A DNA stretch of 64,000 nucleotides from Chloroflexota bacterium. GTDB lineage: Bacteria > Chloroflexota > Limnocylindria > P2-11E. Under the pieces are notes generated by a model, which saw only the letters and a list, made by a program, of their open reading frames with translations, did not search any database and was not told the origin of the DNA. Both the position numbers and the translations under genes were made by a program. Location of the stretch: NCBI GenBank assembly GCA_005883625.1, contig VBDU01000076.1, forward strand, positions 62,001-126,000, written 5' to 3'. This document shows, one piece after another, positions 1 to 8,477 of this stretch (positions within the stretch are counted from its first letter, which is position 1; every line of letters starts with the position of its first letter).

Positions 1-1
1 G

Positions 2-940
2 CGTTATCGGCTCAGCGTGCTCGCGCCGTGGGAGACGCTGCGCTGGGCCCACGACAAGCGCCTCACGTACCGCCTCGCCGGCGAGCTCGGCATCGACCAT
101 CCGCGCACCTGGTATCCGCGCGGCCGCGAAGACGTCCTCGCCTTCGACGGGCTCTTTCCCGCGATCCTCAAGCCCGCATACCGCCCAGAGCTCAATCGGT
201 TCACCCTCGCGAAGGCCTGGCTCGCCGAGGATGCTCGCGCGCTCGCCGACCGCTACGACGAGGCGTGCGCGAACATCGATCCGAGCCTCGTCATGATCCA
301 GGAGCGGATCCCCGGCGGCGGCGAATGCCAGTTCTCGTTCGCGGCCCTCTGCCGCGACGGCCGGCCCCTCGCCTCGGTCGTCGCGCGCCGCACGCGTCAG
401 TGGCCGAGGGACTTCGGGCGGGCGAGCACGTACGTCGAGACGATCGACGCTCCCGAGGTCGAGGAGGTCGCGAGAGCGGTGCTCGCGGCGCTCCGCTTCG
501 CCGGGCTCGTCGAGGTGGAGTTCAAGCGGGACCCGCGCGACGGGCGCCTCAAGCTCCTCGACATCAATCCGCGCGCCTGGGGGTGGCACACGCTCGGCGC
601 GCGTGCGGGCGTCGACTTCGCGTACCTGCTGTGGCGGATGCTGAACGGCGAGGACGTCCCCGAGCTGCGCGGACGGCCGGGCGTGCGCTGGGTTCGTGCG
701 CTCACCGACGTGCCCCAAGCGATCGCGGAGATCCGCGCCGGACGCCTCTCGTTGCCGCGCTACCTCTCGTCGCTCGGCGGTCCCATCGAGTTCGCGGTCC
801 TCGCCCCGGACGATCCGCTGCCGGCGCTCGTCGAGCTGCCCGCTACCGCGTACCTCGCGTGGAAGCGTCGCGCAAGCACGCGCGGGACGGGGCCGGTCAG
901 GATCGGGGCGGCGCGGCCGAGCGACGGCGGCGCGACGTGA
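2..940 (+). CDS. ATP-grasp domain ligase (5' end outside window)
   Basis: The frame is open from the first bases, so the gene begins upstream and only the last 312 residues are seen. The fold is ATP-grasp: a Lys-containing strand (KPAYRP, about residue 57), a glutamate and glycine-rich ATP-binding segment (QERIPGGGE, about residue 100) and the metal-binding motif DINPR at about residue 187. Such enzymes join a carboxylate to an amine or thiol through an acylphosphate. The substrate cannot be read from sequence. The stop overlaps the next start by four bases (GTGA), and the neighbours are a FemAB-like transferase and a glycosyltransferase, so a role in making or decorating a surface polysaccharide is inferred. 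Confidence 0.8.
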   Translation, partial: RYRLSVLAPWETLRWAHDKRLTYRLAGELGIDHPRTWYPRGREDVLAFDGLFPAILKPAYRPELNRFTLAKAWLAEDARALADRYDEACANIDPSLVMIQERIPGGGECQFSFAALCRDGRPLASVVARRTRQWPRDFGRASTYVETIDAPEVEEVARAVLAALRFAGLVEVEFKRDPRDGRLKLLDINPRAWGWHTLGARAGVDFAYLLWRMLNGEDVPELRGRPGVRWVRALTDVPQAIAEIRAGRLSLPRYLSSLGGPIEFAVLAPDDPLPALVELPATAYLAWKRRASTRGTGPVRIGAARPSDGGAT

Positions 941-1950
941 CCGTCCTGGCCATCGACGATCCGCGCTGGTCCGACTTCGTCGGCGCACAGTCCGACGCGA
1001 CGATCTTCCACCACCCGGTGTGGGCGAAGCTCCTCGCGGACAGCTACGGCTACCGGGCGATGGCCGTGGCGCTGAGCGACGGCGGCGCGCTCGTGGCCGG
1101 GCTGCCGGTCGTGGACGTGAGCCTGCCGCTTGGTCGCCGTCGGTGGGTCTCGCTCCCGTTCACCGATCATTGCCCACCGCTCGCCGGCGTCCGCGGCGCC
1201 GAGCTCGCGGGCGCCCTTTCCGAGGTCGCGCGGGCCTCGAGGCTCGACCGGCTCGAGATCCGGGCGCCGCTCGGCGAGGAGCACGGCATCCAGAGCCACG
1301 CGCCCTTCGTCCTGCACCAGGTTGCGGTGACCGGCGACGTCGCCGCGACGTGGAAGGGCCTTCGCCGCAACCATCGCCGTAGCGTCGCCGATGCCGAGGA
1401 GGCCGGCGTGCGGGTGGTCCGCGGCGAGTCGGCGGCCGACGTCGAGACCTTCTACCGGCTGCACCTCCAGACGCGGCGGCGCCTGGGCGTGCCGGTCCAG
1501 CCCCGGCGCTTCTTCGCGCTGCTGCTCGAGCGCGTCATCCGGACCGGACTCGGCTTCGTGCTCACCGCGCATCGCGACAACGTCCCCGTCGCCGGCGCCC
1601 TCTTCTGCGCGTGGAACGGGACGGTGATGTGCAAGTACAGCGCGCGGGCCGACGGCTTCACGAAGATCGACGCGATCCATCTCCTGTTCTGGTCCGCGAT
1701 CCGCTGGGCCTGCGAGAACGGCTACCACACGTTCGATCTCGGCCGATCCGAGGTCCAGCAAACACAGCTGCGCAGCTTCAAGGACGGCTGGGGTGCGCGG
1801 GAGACGCCGCTCGCGTACTCGTGGATCGCGAGCGCGCCGGTGAAGCTCGGAGGGAACCGCTCGCACGAGCTGCTCGGTGTGCTCATCCGCAACTCCGCGC
1901 CGTGGCTCTGCCGCGCGACAGGCGAGCTCCTCTACCGGTACGCGACGTGA
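937..1950 (+). CDS. FemAB-like GNAT-fold transferase
   Basis: 337 residues from a GTG that overlaps the previous stop (GTGA). The C-terminal half has the layout of the FemAB / Acetyltransf_6 family: a basic segment (GLRRNHRRSV), a central helix region around FYRLHLQTRRRLG, and the family-typical closing block KYSARADG followed by FDLGRSE. Members transfer amino acids or acyl groups onto peptidoglycan or exopolysaccharide precursors in the cytoplasm. Many bacterial copies sit in capsule or exopolysaccharide clusters, which agrees with the ATP-grasp gene before it and the glycosyltransferase after it. The specific donor and acceptor are unknown. Confidence 0.8.
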   Translation: MTVLAIDDPRWSDFVGAQSDATIFHHPVWAKLLADSYGYRAMAVALSDGGALVAGLPVVDVSLPLGRRRWVSLPFTDHCPPLAGVRGAELAGALSEVARASRLDRLEIRAPLGEEHGIQSHAPFVLHQVAVTGDVAATWKGLRRNHRRSVADAEEAGVRVVRGESAADVETFYRLHLQTRRRLGVPVQPRRFFALLLERVIRTGLGFVLTAHRDNVPVAGALFCAWNGTVMCKYSARADGFTKIDAIHLLFWSAIRWACENGYHTFDLGRSEVQQTQLRSFKDGWGARETPLAYSWIASAPVKLGGNRSHELLGVLIRNSAPWLCRATGELLYRYAT

Positions 1951-3302
1951 TCGAGATCCTCTTCCTGGCCGCCGATCTCGTGTGGCCGCCGAGCGGCGGC
2001 GGCCGGATCCGTACGTTGTCACAGCTCCACGTCCTCGGCTCGCTGCCGGAGGTCGCCCGTGTCGTGCTGTTCTCGCTTGGCGAGGACGGGCTCCGGGGCG
2101 AGGACCGCGCGGCGCTCAGGCGCGAGGTGCCCAAGCTCGAGGTGCTCGAGCCCGTCTTCCATCCGGTGCACCTCTTCGCCTATCCGCGATACGTGCCGCG
2201 TGTCGCCTGGCTGCGGGCCGCGCGGGGCGTGCCGTATCTCGCAGGCAAGTGGGAGTCGCCGACCGTGCGCGCCGCGCTCGCGAGAGAGCTCAATGCGTTC
2301 CGCTACGACGTCGTGTGGCTCGGCTCGCTCGGCATGGCGCGGTACCTCCCCCTCGTGCGGCACCGCCTTCCGGACGCGCGCATCGTGCTCGATGGCCATA
2401 ACGTGGAGAGCGCGCTCTGGGGACAGTTCGCGCGGCGCCAGCGCGGCATCCGCCGCCTCGTCGCCGAGGCGGAATGGCGTCTCGCGCGGGACTTCGAGCG
2501 CGACGTCCTCCGCGCGGTCGACGCCGTCGCGGCCATCTCGACCGACGACGCGCGCGCCTACCGCGAGCTCGCCGGCGTCGAGGCCCGGTTCGTGCCGCAG
2601 GTCGTGCCGTTCGACCGTCGCGCGACCCGCACGGCGGGCGGCGCGCGCCTGTGCTACGTGGGGACGCTGTCCTGGCGCCCGAACGCGCGCGGGCTCGACT
2701 GGTTCTGTGGCGAGGTCTGGCCGCGCGTTCGCGAGCGCCTGCCCGACGCGACGCTCGAGATCGCGGGAGCCGGGTTGCCGGTGGACCCGCACGGCGCCGC
2801 CGTCGCGCCGCGCGCGTGGTCGGTGCCGGGCGTGACGACCGTCGGGTTCGTGCCCGACGTGGCCGCCGTCTACGACCGATCGGTCGCGATGGTCGCGCCG
2901 ACGCTCGGAGGCAGCGGCGTGCGTCTCAAGCTCCTCGAGGCGTTCCGCCACGGCGTGCCGGTGATCACCACGTCCGACGGCGCGGCCGGGCTGGCTATCG
3001 AGCCGGGCCGCGAGGCGTTCGTCGAAGACGAGCCGAGCGCGTTCGCGGCCCGCGTCATCGAGACCGCGACCTCGCCACTCCGGCAAGCGCGCCTGCGTGA
3101 CGCGGCCTTTGCCTTCCTCGGGCGCGAGCACGGCATGCCCGCGGCACAGGACGCGGTGCGCGATGTGCTCGGCCTCCGCGCCGGAAGCATGCCCCGCGGT
3201 CTCGCAGGGCATCAGTCTTCTGAGCTGAGTCCGGTGGATCTCGCCGTCGGTGGTCGCGGCGCCGGCGTGGTCGGTGACGAGCGCGAACGTGGGGCGGCCT
3301 GA
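1947..3302 (+). CDS. Glycosyltransferase, GT4/GT1 type
   Basis: 451 residues from GTG, overlapping the previous stop by four bases. It is a GT-B fold enzyme: an N-terminal acceptor lobe starting at residue 1 (ILFLAADLVWPPSGGG), a mid-protein GHNVESALWG segment typical of surface-polysaccharide mannosyl- or glucosyltransferases, a second Rossmann lobe starting near residue 233 (CYVGTLSWRPN), and the donor-binding motif GSGVRLKLLEAFRHGVPV with its conserved Glu. The last 40 or so residues are low-complexity and not conserved. It closes a three-gene, translationally coupled cluster. The transferred sugar is not predictable. It converges on the hydrolase gene 43 bases downstream. Confidence 0.85.
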   Translation: MIEILFLAADLVWPPSGGGRIRTLSQLHVLGSLPEVARVVLFSLGEDGLRGEDRAALRREVPKLEVLEPVFHPVHLFAYPRYVPRVAWLRAARGVPYLAGKWESPTVRAALARELNAFRYDVVWLGSLGMARYLPLVRHRLPDARIVLDGHNVESALWGQFARRQRGIRRLVAEAEWRLARDFERDVLRAVDAVAAISTDDARAYRELAGVEARFVPQVVPFDRRATRTAGGARLCYVGTLSWRPNARGLDWFCGEVWPRVRERLPDATLEIAGAGLPVDPHGAAVAPRAWSVPGVTTVGFVPDVAAVYDRSVAMVAPTLGGSGVRLKLLEAFRHGVPVITTSDGAAGLAIEPGREAFVEDEPSAFAARVIETATSPLRQARLRDAAFAFLGREHGMPAAQDAVRDVLGLRAGSMPRGLAGHQSSELSPVDLAVGGRGAGVVGDERERGAA

Positions 3303-3345
3303 CCCCACCGCGACGGCCGAACGGGCCGCCTCCGCGTGCCGGCGG

Positions 3346-4445
3346 TCAGGGCAGCAGCGCGAGGTGGTCGTGGTAGATCTTGCCCCAGGTCGTCGGCGTG
3401 GCCGCGTAGTAATCGGTGATGAGCGAGAAGGTCGAGCACGCGGTTCCCCAGGTGTCCCAGACCCAAGACAGATAGCCGGTCTGGTGCGCATCGAGCCAGT
3501 TCAGCAGCGCGTTGAACCACACTCCGTCGCAGTTGTCGGTGCCGACCTCCTCGACGACGACCGGCACCTGCGCGATGACGGGTGCGACCTGGCTGTCGAA
3601 GCAGGCGATCGTGTGGCACACGTTGAAGTTGTAGACGTGCCACGCGGCGGCGAGGTTGTTGAGCGGGTCCACCGGCTTGTAGACGAGCCACTGCGTGAGT
3701 GAATTCGAGTACGACACGCCGCCGAGATCGATGACGTTGGTCGCCCCGGTCGCGCGGATCGCGGTGACGAGCTGCTGCATGCCCGCGGCCTGGTAGGAGA
3801 AGCCCGAGCACGTCCCGCCATCGCGCCAGCAGGTCCAGGCCGCGACGGTGTCCTGCTGGTTGTCCGGGAACGGCTCGTTGAAGACGTCGAAGATCACCGT
3901 GTCGTTGCCCTTGAACGCGGTCGCGACCTGCGTCCAGAAGGTCACGGTGTGATCCTTGTCCGGCATCGGCGACTGACCGGTCGACAGCGTCGTGCCGGGC
4001 GCGCTCCACTGCAGGTCGAGGATGACGTACATGCCGGCCTGGTTCAGGGTGGCCACCCAGTCCTTGATCATTTGCTGGTACGGCGCGCCCGTCCACGTGG
4101 GGTTCGTACCGTTGATGCCGAGCCAGCAGTCCTCGTTCATCTGGACGCGGACGGCGTTGGTCTTCCAGCTCTTGATCGCCTGCACCGAGGCGAGGTCGCG
4201 CGGGCCCTCCGAGAAGCCCCAGCCGCCGTTCAGGATGCACGCGGACTCCATCCCCGAGCGGTTGACGCCGCGGAGGATGACGCGCTGCCCTGAGCCGTTG
4301 ACCAGCTGGTTGCCCTGGACGTGGATGCCCGAGAACGCCGGCGCCGTCGTGGGAAGCGGCGTCGGGGTGGACGCGGGCGTCGGAGTCGGGAGCGGCCCTG
4401 GCGTCGCGGTCGGCGCGGGCGTCGGGGTCGCGACCGCGTTGTGCC
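3346..4445 (-). CDS. GH5 cellulase-like catalytic part of frameshifted secreted hydrolase
   Basis: This is the C-terminal part of the hydrolase whose N-terminal part lies at 4230-6458 in another frame. From about 4440 leftward it reads a second Pro/Thr linker, then a glycoside hydrolase family 5 domain beginning FSGIHVQGNQLVNGSGQ. The acid/base glutamate is in FDVFNEPFPD and the probable nucleophile is in VVVEEVGTDNC, both as expected for GH5. The family cleaves beta-1,4 glucans or mannans outside the cell. No start codon of its own fits: the upstream extension of this frame is not coding-like. The right boundary is therefore the inferred frameshift point. A one-base deletion or sequencing error would explain the split. 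Confidence 0.8.
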
Positions 4446-6458
4446 GCTGCCCGAGAAGGCCAGGTCCAGGTGCGGGCCGACCTCGAGCCCGCCGGCGTCG
4501 AGGCTGATCACGGTGAGGAAGCCGCCGTTCGTCGTCGAGCGCTCCCAGCCGCTCACCGTGTAGGTCTGGCCGGCGACGACGGTGATGACCTCGGCGCTGC
4601 CCTGCCACGCCGCCGTCGCGACGAGCTTGAGCGCGCTCGTGCCGGTGTGCGCGTTCGCCGGGTTCACGTCGATGCCGGCGCTCGGGCTCAGGCCCCAACC
4701 GGCGCTCGCGGCCTCGAAGCCACCGTTCACGATCAGCTCGTTGGGCACCGGCGGCGGCGTCGGCAGCGGGGTCGCCGTCGGTGCCGGTGTCGGCGCCACG
4801 GTGGGCGTCGGCGTCGGCGCGGCGGTCGGCGCGACGGTGGGCGTGGCCGTCGGGGCCACGGTGGGAGTCGGCGTCGGCGCCGTCGTCGGCGTGGCGCTCG
4901 GGGCGGAGGTTGGCGCCGCGGTCGGCGTCGGCGTGGGGCCGACCGTGGGAGTCGGCGCGGCCGTGGGCGACGGGGTCGCGGGCGGCAACGTGGGCCCGAT
5001 CGTCGGCGCGGCCGTGGGCGTCAGGGTCGGCGCCGCCGTGGGTGCGATCGTCGGCGCGGCCGTCGGCGCCCCGGTCGGTGCCGCGGTCGGGGCGTTGGTG
5101 GGCGTCGCGGTGCCGCTTGCGGCCGGGGCGGTGGTCGGGGTCGCGGTCGGCACCGGAGGCGGCGCGTTCGGCGCTCGCGCCGGGATCACCGCGAACGATG
5201 CGGCCGTCGGCTGCGAGCTGTACAGGGTCTTCCAGCCCGTGGCGAAGGCCTGCAGCGTGACGGTGTAGGTGCCCAGCGCCGCGCTCGAGGGGACGTTCCA
5301 CGAGAGCTGGTAGGTGCGCGCCTTGTCGGGATCGAAGGCCTGCTCGTTGAACCACTTCTGGTGCGCGAGCGCGGTGCCGTCCGGGACGAAGACCTCGATC
5401 CCGACGACGGCGCTCGCCGACACGCTGCTCTTGAAGACCGCCGACACCGTGACCGTGTCCTGCGCCGCGACGTTCGCGGGGTCGACGGTCGCGGTCGACG
5501 CGAAGGTCGTGATCCCCGTCGGCCTCTGGGGCTGGCCCTGCGTCTGCGCGGTCGGCGTGACCACCGAGGCGGAGGTCACCGTGACGAGGCTGACGATGCC
5601 GTCGTCTTCCAGCCAGGTCACCCCGTCGGCGACCGCCCGGAGGCGGAGCATGTACGTGCCGGGCGTCGCGGGCGCACGAATCTTGAACGTGAAGGTGCCG
5701 ATCCCGCCGGGCGCGACGTTCGGCTCGGTCTGCACGGCCACCCGGTCGGCGGTCGGCCAGCCCGCGGCGAGCGACACCTGCGAACGGTCATCGCCCGCGA
5801 CGCCGAGGTTGACCTGAGCGCTGGGGACTCCCTTGAGCCAGGTCCGCGTGCCGGTGTTCTGAAGCCGGACGGTGAGCGGCGCGCTCGTTTCGCCCACCCG
5901 CAGGAGGGGGTTCCGCGATTGGTCGACGAGCTGGCTGTGGAAGCCGAAGTCGCTCGCGATCATGAGGACCGTCCCGTCGTCCTCGAGCCAGGTCAGGCCG
6001 TCCACCACGAGCCGGAGGGGGATGGGGTACGCGCCGACCTTGTCGGGGGCGCGCACGCTGAAGGTGAAGGTGGCGACGCCTCCCGGGAGCACGGTGTCTT
6101 CGACGGGCGCCGCGATGCGGTTCGCAGACAGCCAGCCGGCGGCGATCTTCGAGTCCGCGAACTGCGCGGAATCACCGCGAACGGCGAGGGTGACCTCGCG
6201 ACCGGCGACCCCTCGCTGCCAGGGCGCGAGCCCGACGTTGCGGTAGTGGACCGAGGTTACGGCGGTCCGGCCGGGGGCGACCGTGAGCGTCGGAACGTTC
6301 TCGGCGAGGATGGCGTGGAACGCGAGGGCGGCGAGATTCGGGGACAGCGGGACCCAGACGGCGGACCCGATCACGAGAAGGGGCGCCATGAGCAGCACGA
6401 CGAGCAACCGCTTCACCGGGAAGCCGGCGGCGCGTGGTAGTGCCTGGGTCGAATACAT
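4230..6458 (-). CDS. Secreted multi-domain glycan-binding part of frameshifted GH5 hydrolase
   Basis: ATG start with a GGAGG about 10 bases upstream. Order of parts: a basic N-terminus and one hydrophobic export or anchor segment (about residues 17-40); two similar beta-sandwich repeats, each ending with a GLTWLEDDG or GVTWLEDDG block, like NBR1-Ig/NEW-type domains; a third Ig-like domain; a Pro/Thr/Ala linker of about 140 residues; and a CBM4/9-like sugar-binding module starting NELIVNGGFEAASAGW. Coding sense is lost near 4440, where the frame runs into Arg-rich nonsense until the stop at 4230. The GH5 domain continues in another frame. Joined, the product would be about 1,040 residues, exported and possibly surface-anchored. 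Confidence 0.8.
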   Translation of the reverse strand: MYSTQALPRAAGFPVKRLLVVLLMAPLLVIGSAVWVPLSPNLAALAFHAILAENVPTLTVAPGRTAVTSVHYRNVGLAPWQRGVAGREVTLAVRGDSAQFADSKIAAGWLSANRIAAPVEDTVLPGGVATFTFSVRAPDKVGAYPIPLRLVVDGLTWLEDDGTVLMIASDFGFHSQLVDQSRNPLLRVGETSAPLTVRLQNTGTRTWLKGVPSAQVNLGVAGDDRSQVSLAAGWPTADRVAVQTEPNVAPGGIGTFTFKIRAPATPGTYMLRLRAVADGVTWLEDDGIVSLVTVTSASVVTPTAQTQGQPQRPTGITTFASTATVDPANVAAQDTVTVSAVFKSSVSASAVVGIEVFVPDGTALAHQKWFNEQAFDPDKARTYQLSWNVPSSAALGTYTVTLQAFATGWKTLYSSQPTAASFAVIPARAPNAPPPVPTATPTTAPAASGTATPTNAPTAAPTGAPTAAPTIAPTAAPTLTPTAAPTIGPTLPPATPSPTAAPTPTVGPTPTPTAAPTSAPSATPTTAPTPTPTVAPTATPTVAPTAAPTPTPTVAPTPAPTATPLPTPPPVPNELIVNGGFEAASAGWGLSPSAGIDVNPANAHTGTSALKLVATAAWQGSAEVITVVAGQTYTVSGWERSTTNGGFLTVISLDAGGLEVGPHLDLAFSGSGTTRSRPRRPRRPRRQGRSRLRRPRPPRRRFPRRRRRSRASTSRATSWSTAQGSASSSAASTARGWSPRAS
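4745..5170 (-). repeat. Tandem Pro/Thr/Ala codon repeats (protein linker)
   Basis: Short 6- and 12-base units rich in GTCGGCG on the plus strand encode repeated PTAAPT and PTPTVAPT steps on the minus strand. It links the Ig-like domains to the carbohydrate-binding module of the hydrolase. A second, shorter linker of the same kind lies at about 4335-4440, exactly where the reading frame breaks. Such repeats are prone to slippage and to assembly error. Confidence 0.85.
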
Positions 6459-6782
6459 CCTTCGGCGTTCCTCCAGGCGCAGGGATAGGCCCGGGGGAGG
6501 CCGACTACGAGAGGGAAACAGGTCTAGGGGCGCGTACTAGGAGGCGGGCGCGCTTTCGGGCCAGGACCGAACGAGTCCGTGCACGAAAGTCGGCCCGTTA
6601 CGGCAGCCACACGGAGAAGCCACGGGCGGGGGGAGGGGTGCCCGAAGCTCCCTCACCACCGACCGACACCGGCGCGATACGGGCCCTCTCCCTTTCTTAT
6701 GGCCGGCGCGGCCGCGAGCGATTGCTCCGGGCAGCGCGGCGGACGACAATCGCGCGCCGTGGCAGTGGGAAGGGTGGGCGCG
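6459..6782. other. Divergent intergenic region, 324 bases
   Basis: It separates the hydrolase (minus) from the bactofilin gene (plus). It must hold both promoters, but I see no convincing -35/-10 pair. The stretch next to 6458 carries the hydrolase ribosome binding site (GGAGG on the minus strand). I looked for a c-di-GMP-type leader before the hydrolase and did not find the conserved blocks. The rest has weak third-position GC bias and no gene I can support. Confidence 0.6.
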
Positions 6783-7499
6783 ATGACGACGGGCGGGGTC
6801 CTCGGTGCGATCGCCGGACTCGGGATCGGCGTCCTGCTGGCGATCCCGGCGGCGGACGCGGTTCGCGGCGGACTGCCCGTCGTGTTCGGCTCTGCCGGAG
6901 CCCTCGCCCTCGCGGGAATCGCTCTCGCGTACTGGCGCAGCGGGCCGCAACTGCGACGACAACGTTCTCGACCCGCTGACGTTGAGTCCCTAGTGTTCCG
7001 AACCACGTTCAAGCGAGGGCACGAACAACCGCGTCCGCCGGCCTCTTCGCCGACGTACGCGTCGTGGACCGAGCGACCCGAGCGAGTAGAGGAAGCGGAG
7101 GCGAAAGACATGCAGCAGCGGGACGTCTCGATGCAGGCAGGCGAGCTCAACGCCCTGCTCGGACGCGGGTCCGAGTTCGAAGGCAAGCTCGCCTTCGAAG
7201 GGAAGGTCCGCATCGACGGCAACTTCACAGGCGAGATCTCGACGAACGACATGCTCGTCATCGGTGACGGCGCCAAGGTGTCGGCCGAGATCAGCTGCGG
7301 TACGGTCGTCGTCGAGGGCGAGGTCGTCGGCAACATCAAGGCGACGAGCGCGGTGGAGCTCCACCGGCCGGCCAAGGTGCACGGCGACATCACCACGCCG
7401 TCGCTGATGATCGAGAAGGGCGTGGTCTTCGAGGGACACACCAAGATGGAGAGCGTCCAGAGCTCGAACGTCGTCTCATTGCACGCCGCGGAAGACTGA
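6783..7499 (+). CDS. Bactofilin, possibly with N-terminal membrane anchor
   Basis: Residues from about 120 onward form a bactofilin (BacA/CcmA) core: repeated beta-helix turns such as GKLAFEGKVRIDGNFTGEI and GTVVVEGEVVGNIKATSAVEL. These proteins polymerise without nucleotide and scaffold the envelope or cell shape. Two starts compete. The ATG at 6783 gives 238 residues with two hydrophobic helices (about residues 4-25 and 34-50) and strong third-position GC, so it looks translated. The ATG at 7110 gives the 129-residue core alone and has a good GGAGG eight bases upstream. The stretch between (about 6945-7105) has weak codon bias, so two separate products are also possible. The bactofilin assignment is firm; the start is not. 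Confidence 0.8.
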   Translation: MTTGGVLGAIAGLGIGVLLAIPAADAVRGGLPVVFGSAGALALAGIALAYWRSGPQLRRQRSRPADVESLVFRTTFKRGHEQPRPPASSPTYASWTERPERVEEAEAKDMQQRDVSMQAGELNALLGRGSEFEGKLAFEGKVRIDGNFTGEISTNDMLVIGDGAKVSAEISCGTVVVEGEVVGNIKATSAVELHRPAKVHGDITTPSLMIEKGVVFEGHTKMESVQSSNVVSLHAAED

Positions 7500-7521
7500 G
7501 CGCGAGCGCTCGACCCGTAGC

Positions 7522-8238
7522 GTGCAGGGCGTCCTCCTCCTCGATCGCGTAACGGTCCGCGACGCGGACTTCCGCCACGCCGCGTTCGATCGCTTCAGCC
7601 CGAACGGCTGCGTATTCGAGCGCTGCGATTTCCGGAGCGAGGCCTTCGGCGAGCAATGGCAGGCGCTCTTCACGAGCCGGCGGCAGGGCGTCTTCCGCGA
7701 CTGCCGCTTCGACGGCGCGGACCTCAGTGGTGTGCGCCCGGGCCAGACGCGCTTCGAACGGTGCAGCTTCGTCGACGCGAATCTGGACGGCTGGCTCTCG
7801 GCGTGCGCGGAGTTCGTCGACTGCCGCTTCAGCGGTCGCCTCCGCGGCGTGACGTTCCACGGCCGGCCCTGGGGCCCGGGGATCCAGCGTCTCGATCCAG
7901 CCCGTGCCACGAACGCCTTCCGCGGGAACGACTTCACGGGCGCCGACCTCATGAATACGGTCTTCGTGAACGGGATCGACGTTCGCGCGCAGACCTGGCC
8001 GGCGGGCGACGACTACGTGGTCGTCGACCGCATCCACCAGCGCTTCACGCGCGGGCGCCAGCGGGTCCTCGAATGGCGCGATCACGAGTCGCGGAACGAC
8101 GCGCTCTCGATGCTGCAGGAGATCGCATTCGTCTACGGCCAGCAGCGCGAGATCCTCGCACGGCGCGTCGACGAGCGCTGGCAGGCCCAGCCCGACGTCC
8201 AGCGCAAGGTGTGGGAGGCGCTCGAGCGCGCTCTCTAG
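7522..8238 (+). CDS. Pentapeptide-repeat-like protein
   Basis: 238 residues from GTG, 22 bases after the bactofilin gene. The first 150 residues contain degenerate A(D/N)(L/F)xx pentapeptide repeats (ADFRHAAF, CVFERCDF, CRFDGADLSGV, CSFVDANLDGW), which fold as a right-handed quadrilateral beta-helix. The last 85 residues are charged and helical with no recognised domain. Pentapeptide proteins have varied roles (DNA mimicry, scaffolding). No function can be assigned, though the pairing with another beta-helical protein next door may point to an envelope scaffold. Confidence 0.7.
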   Translation: MQGVLLLDRVTVRDADFRHAAFDRFSPNGCVFERCDFRSEAFGEQWQALFTSRRQGVFRDCRFDGADLSGVRPGQTRFERCSFVDANLDGWLSACAEFVDCRFSGRLRGVTFHGRPWGPGIQRLDPARATNAFRGNDFTGADLMNTVFVNGIDVRAQTWPAGDDYVVVDRIHQRFTRGRQRVLEWRDHESRNDALSMLQEIAFVYGQQREILARRVDERWQAQPDVQRKVWEALERAL

Positions 8239-8249
8239 CGCGCTATCAT

Positions 8250-8464
8250 CGAGGCCTCGCCACGACGCGGACGCTCCTTCGCGACCGTCGCCAAGAGAGC
8301 CGGGTGAGGTGAGAGCCGGCCGGCGTGCGTCGGAGCCACCACCGCCGAGCGACGTGGGCCCGCCCCGTACAGCGGATCGCTGAAAGTGCGCCGGCGCGTC
8401 CGGCGAAGCTGGGTGGAACCGCGGGATCACTCCTCGTCCCAGACGAGGGGTGATCTTGTGTTTT
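8250..8464 (+). promoter_or_regulatory. T-box riboswitch, threonine type, upstream of thrS
   Basis: The T-box sequence GGTGGAACCGCGG lies at 8412-8424. It is followed by a terminator hairpin with 14-base arms (8425-8438 and 8442-8455) and a T-rich run to 8464. A GGTGAGAGCC loop-E-like motif near 8310 marks Stem I. ACC at about 8337 (in GCCACCACCG), followed by a purine, is a candidate threonine specifier. In this family, uncharged tRNA pairs with the specifier and T-box and favours the antiterminator, so thrS is transcribed when charged tRNA-Thr is scarce. A possible -10 (TATCAT) is at 8244-8249. Confidence 0.88.
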
Positions 8465-8477
8465 GAGGGGTGTCGCG

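Noticed and set aside
4745-5170. Regular short repeats resembling a CRISPR or satellite array
   Set aside because: The units encode a Pro/Thr/Ala linker in the hydrolase frame; there are no unique spacers of constant length.
6459-6600. Possible c-di-GMP riboswitch before the secreted hydrolase
   Set aside because: A CGAAAG-like stretch is present but none of the other conserved blocks or the paired stems.
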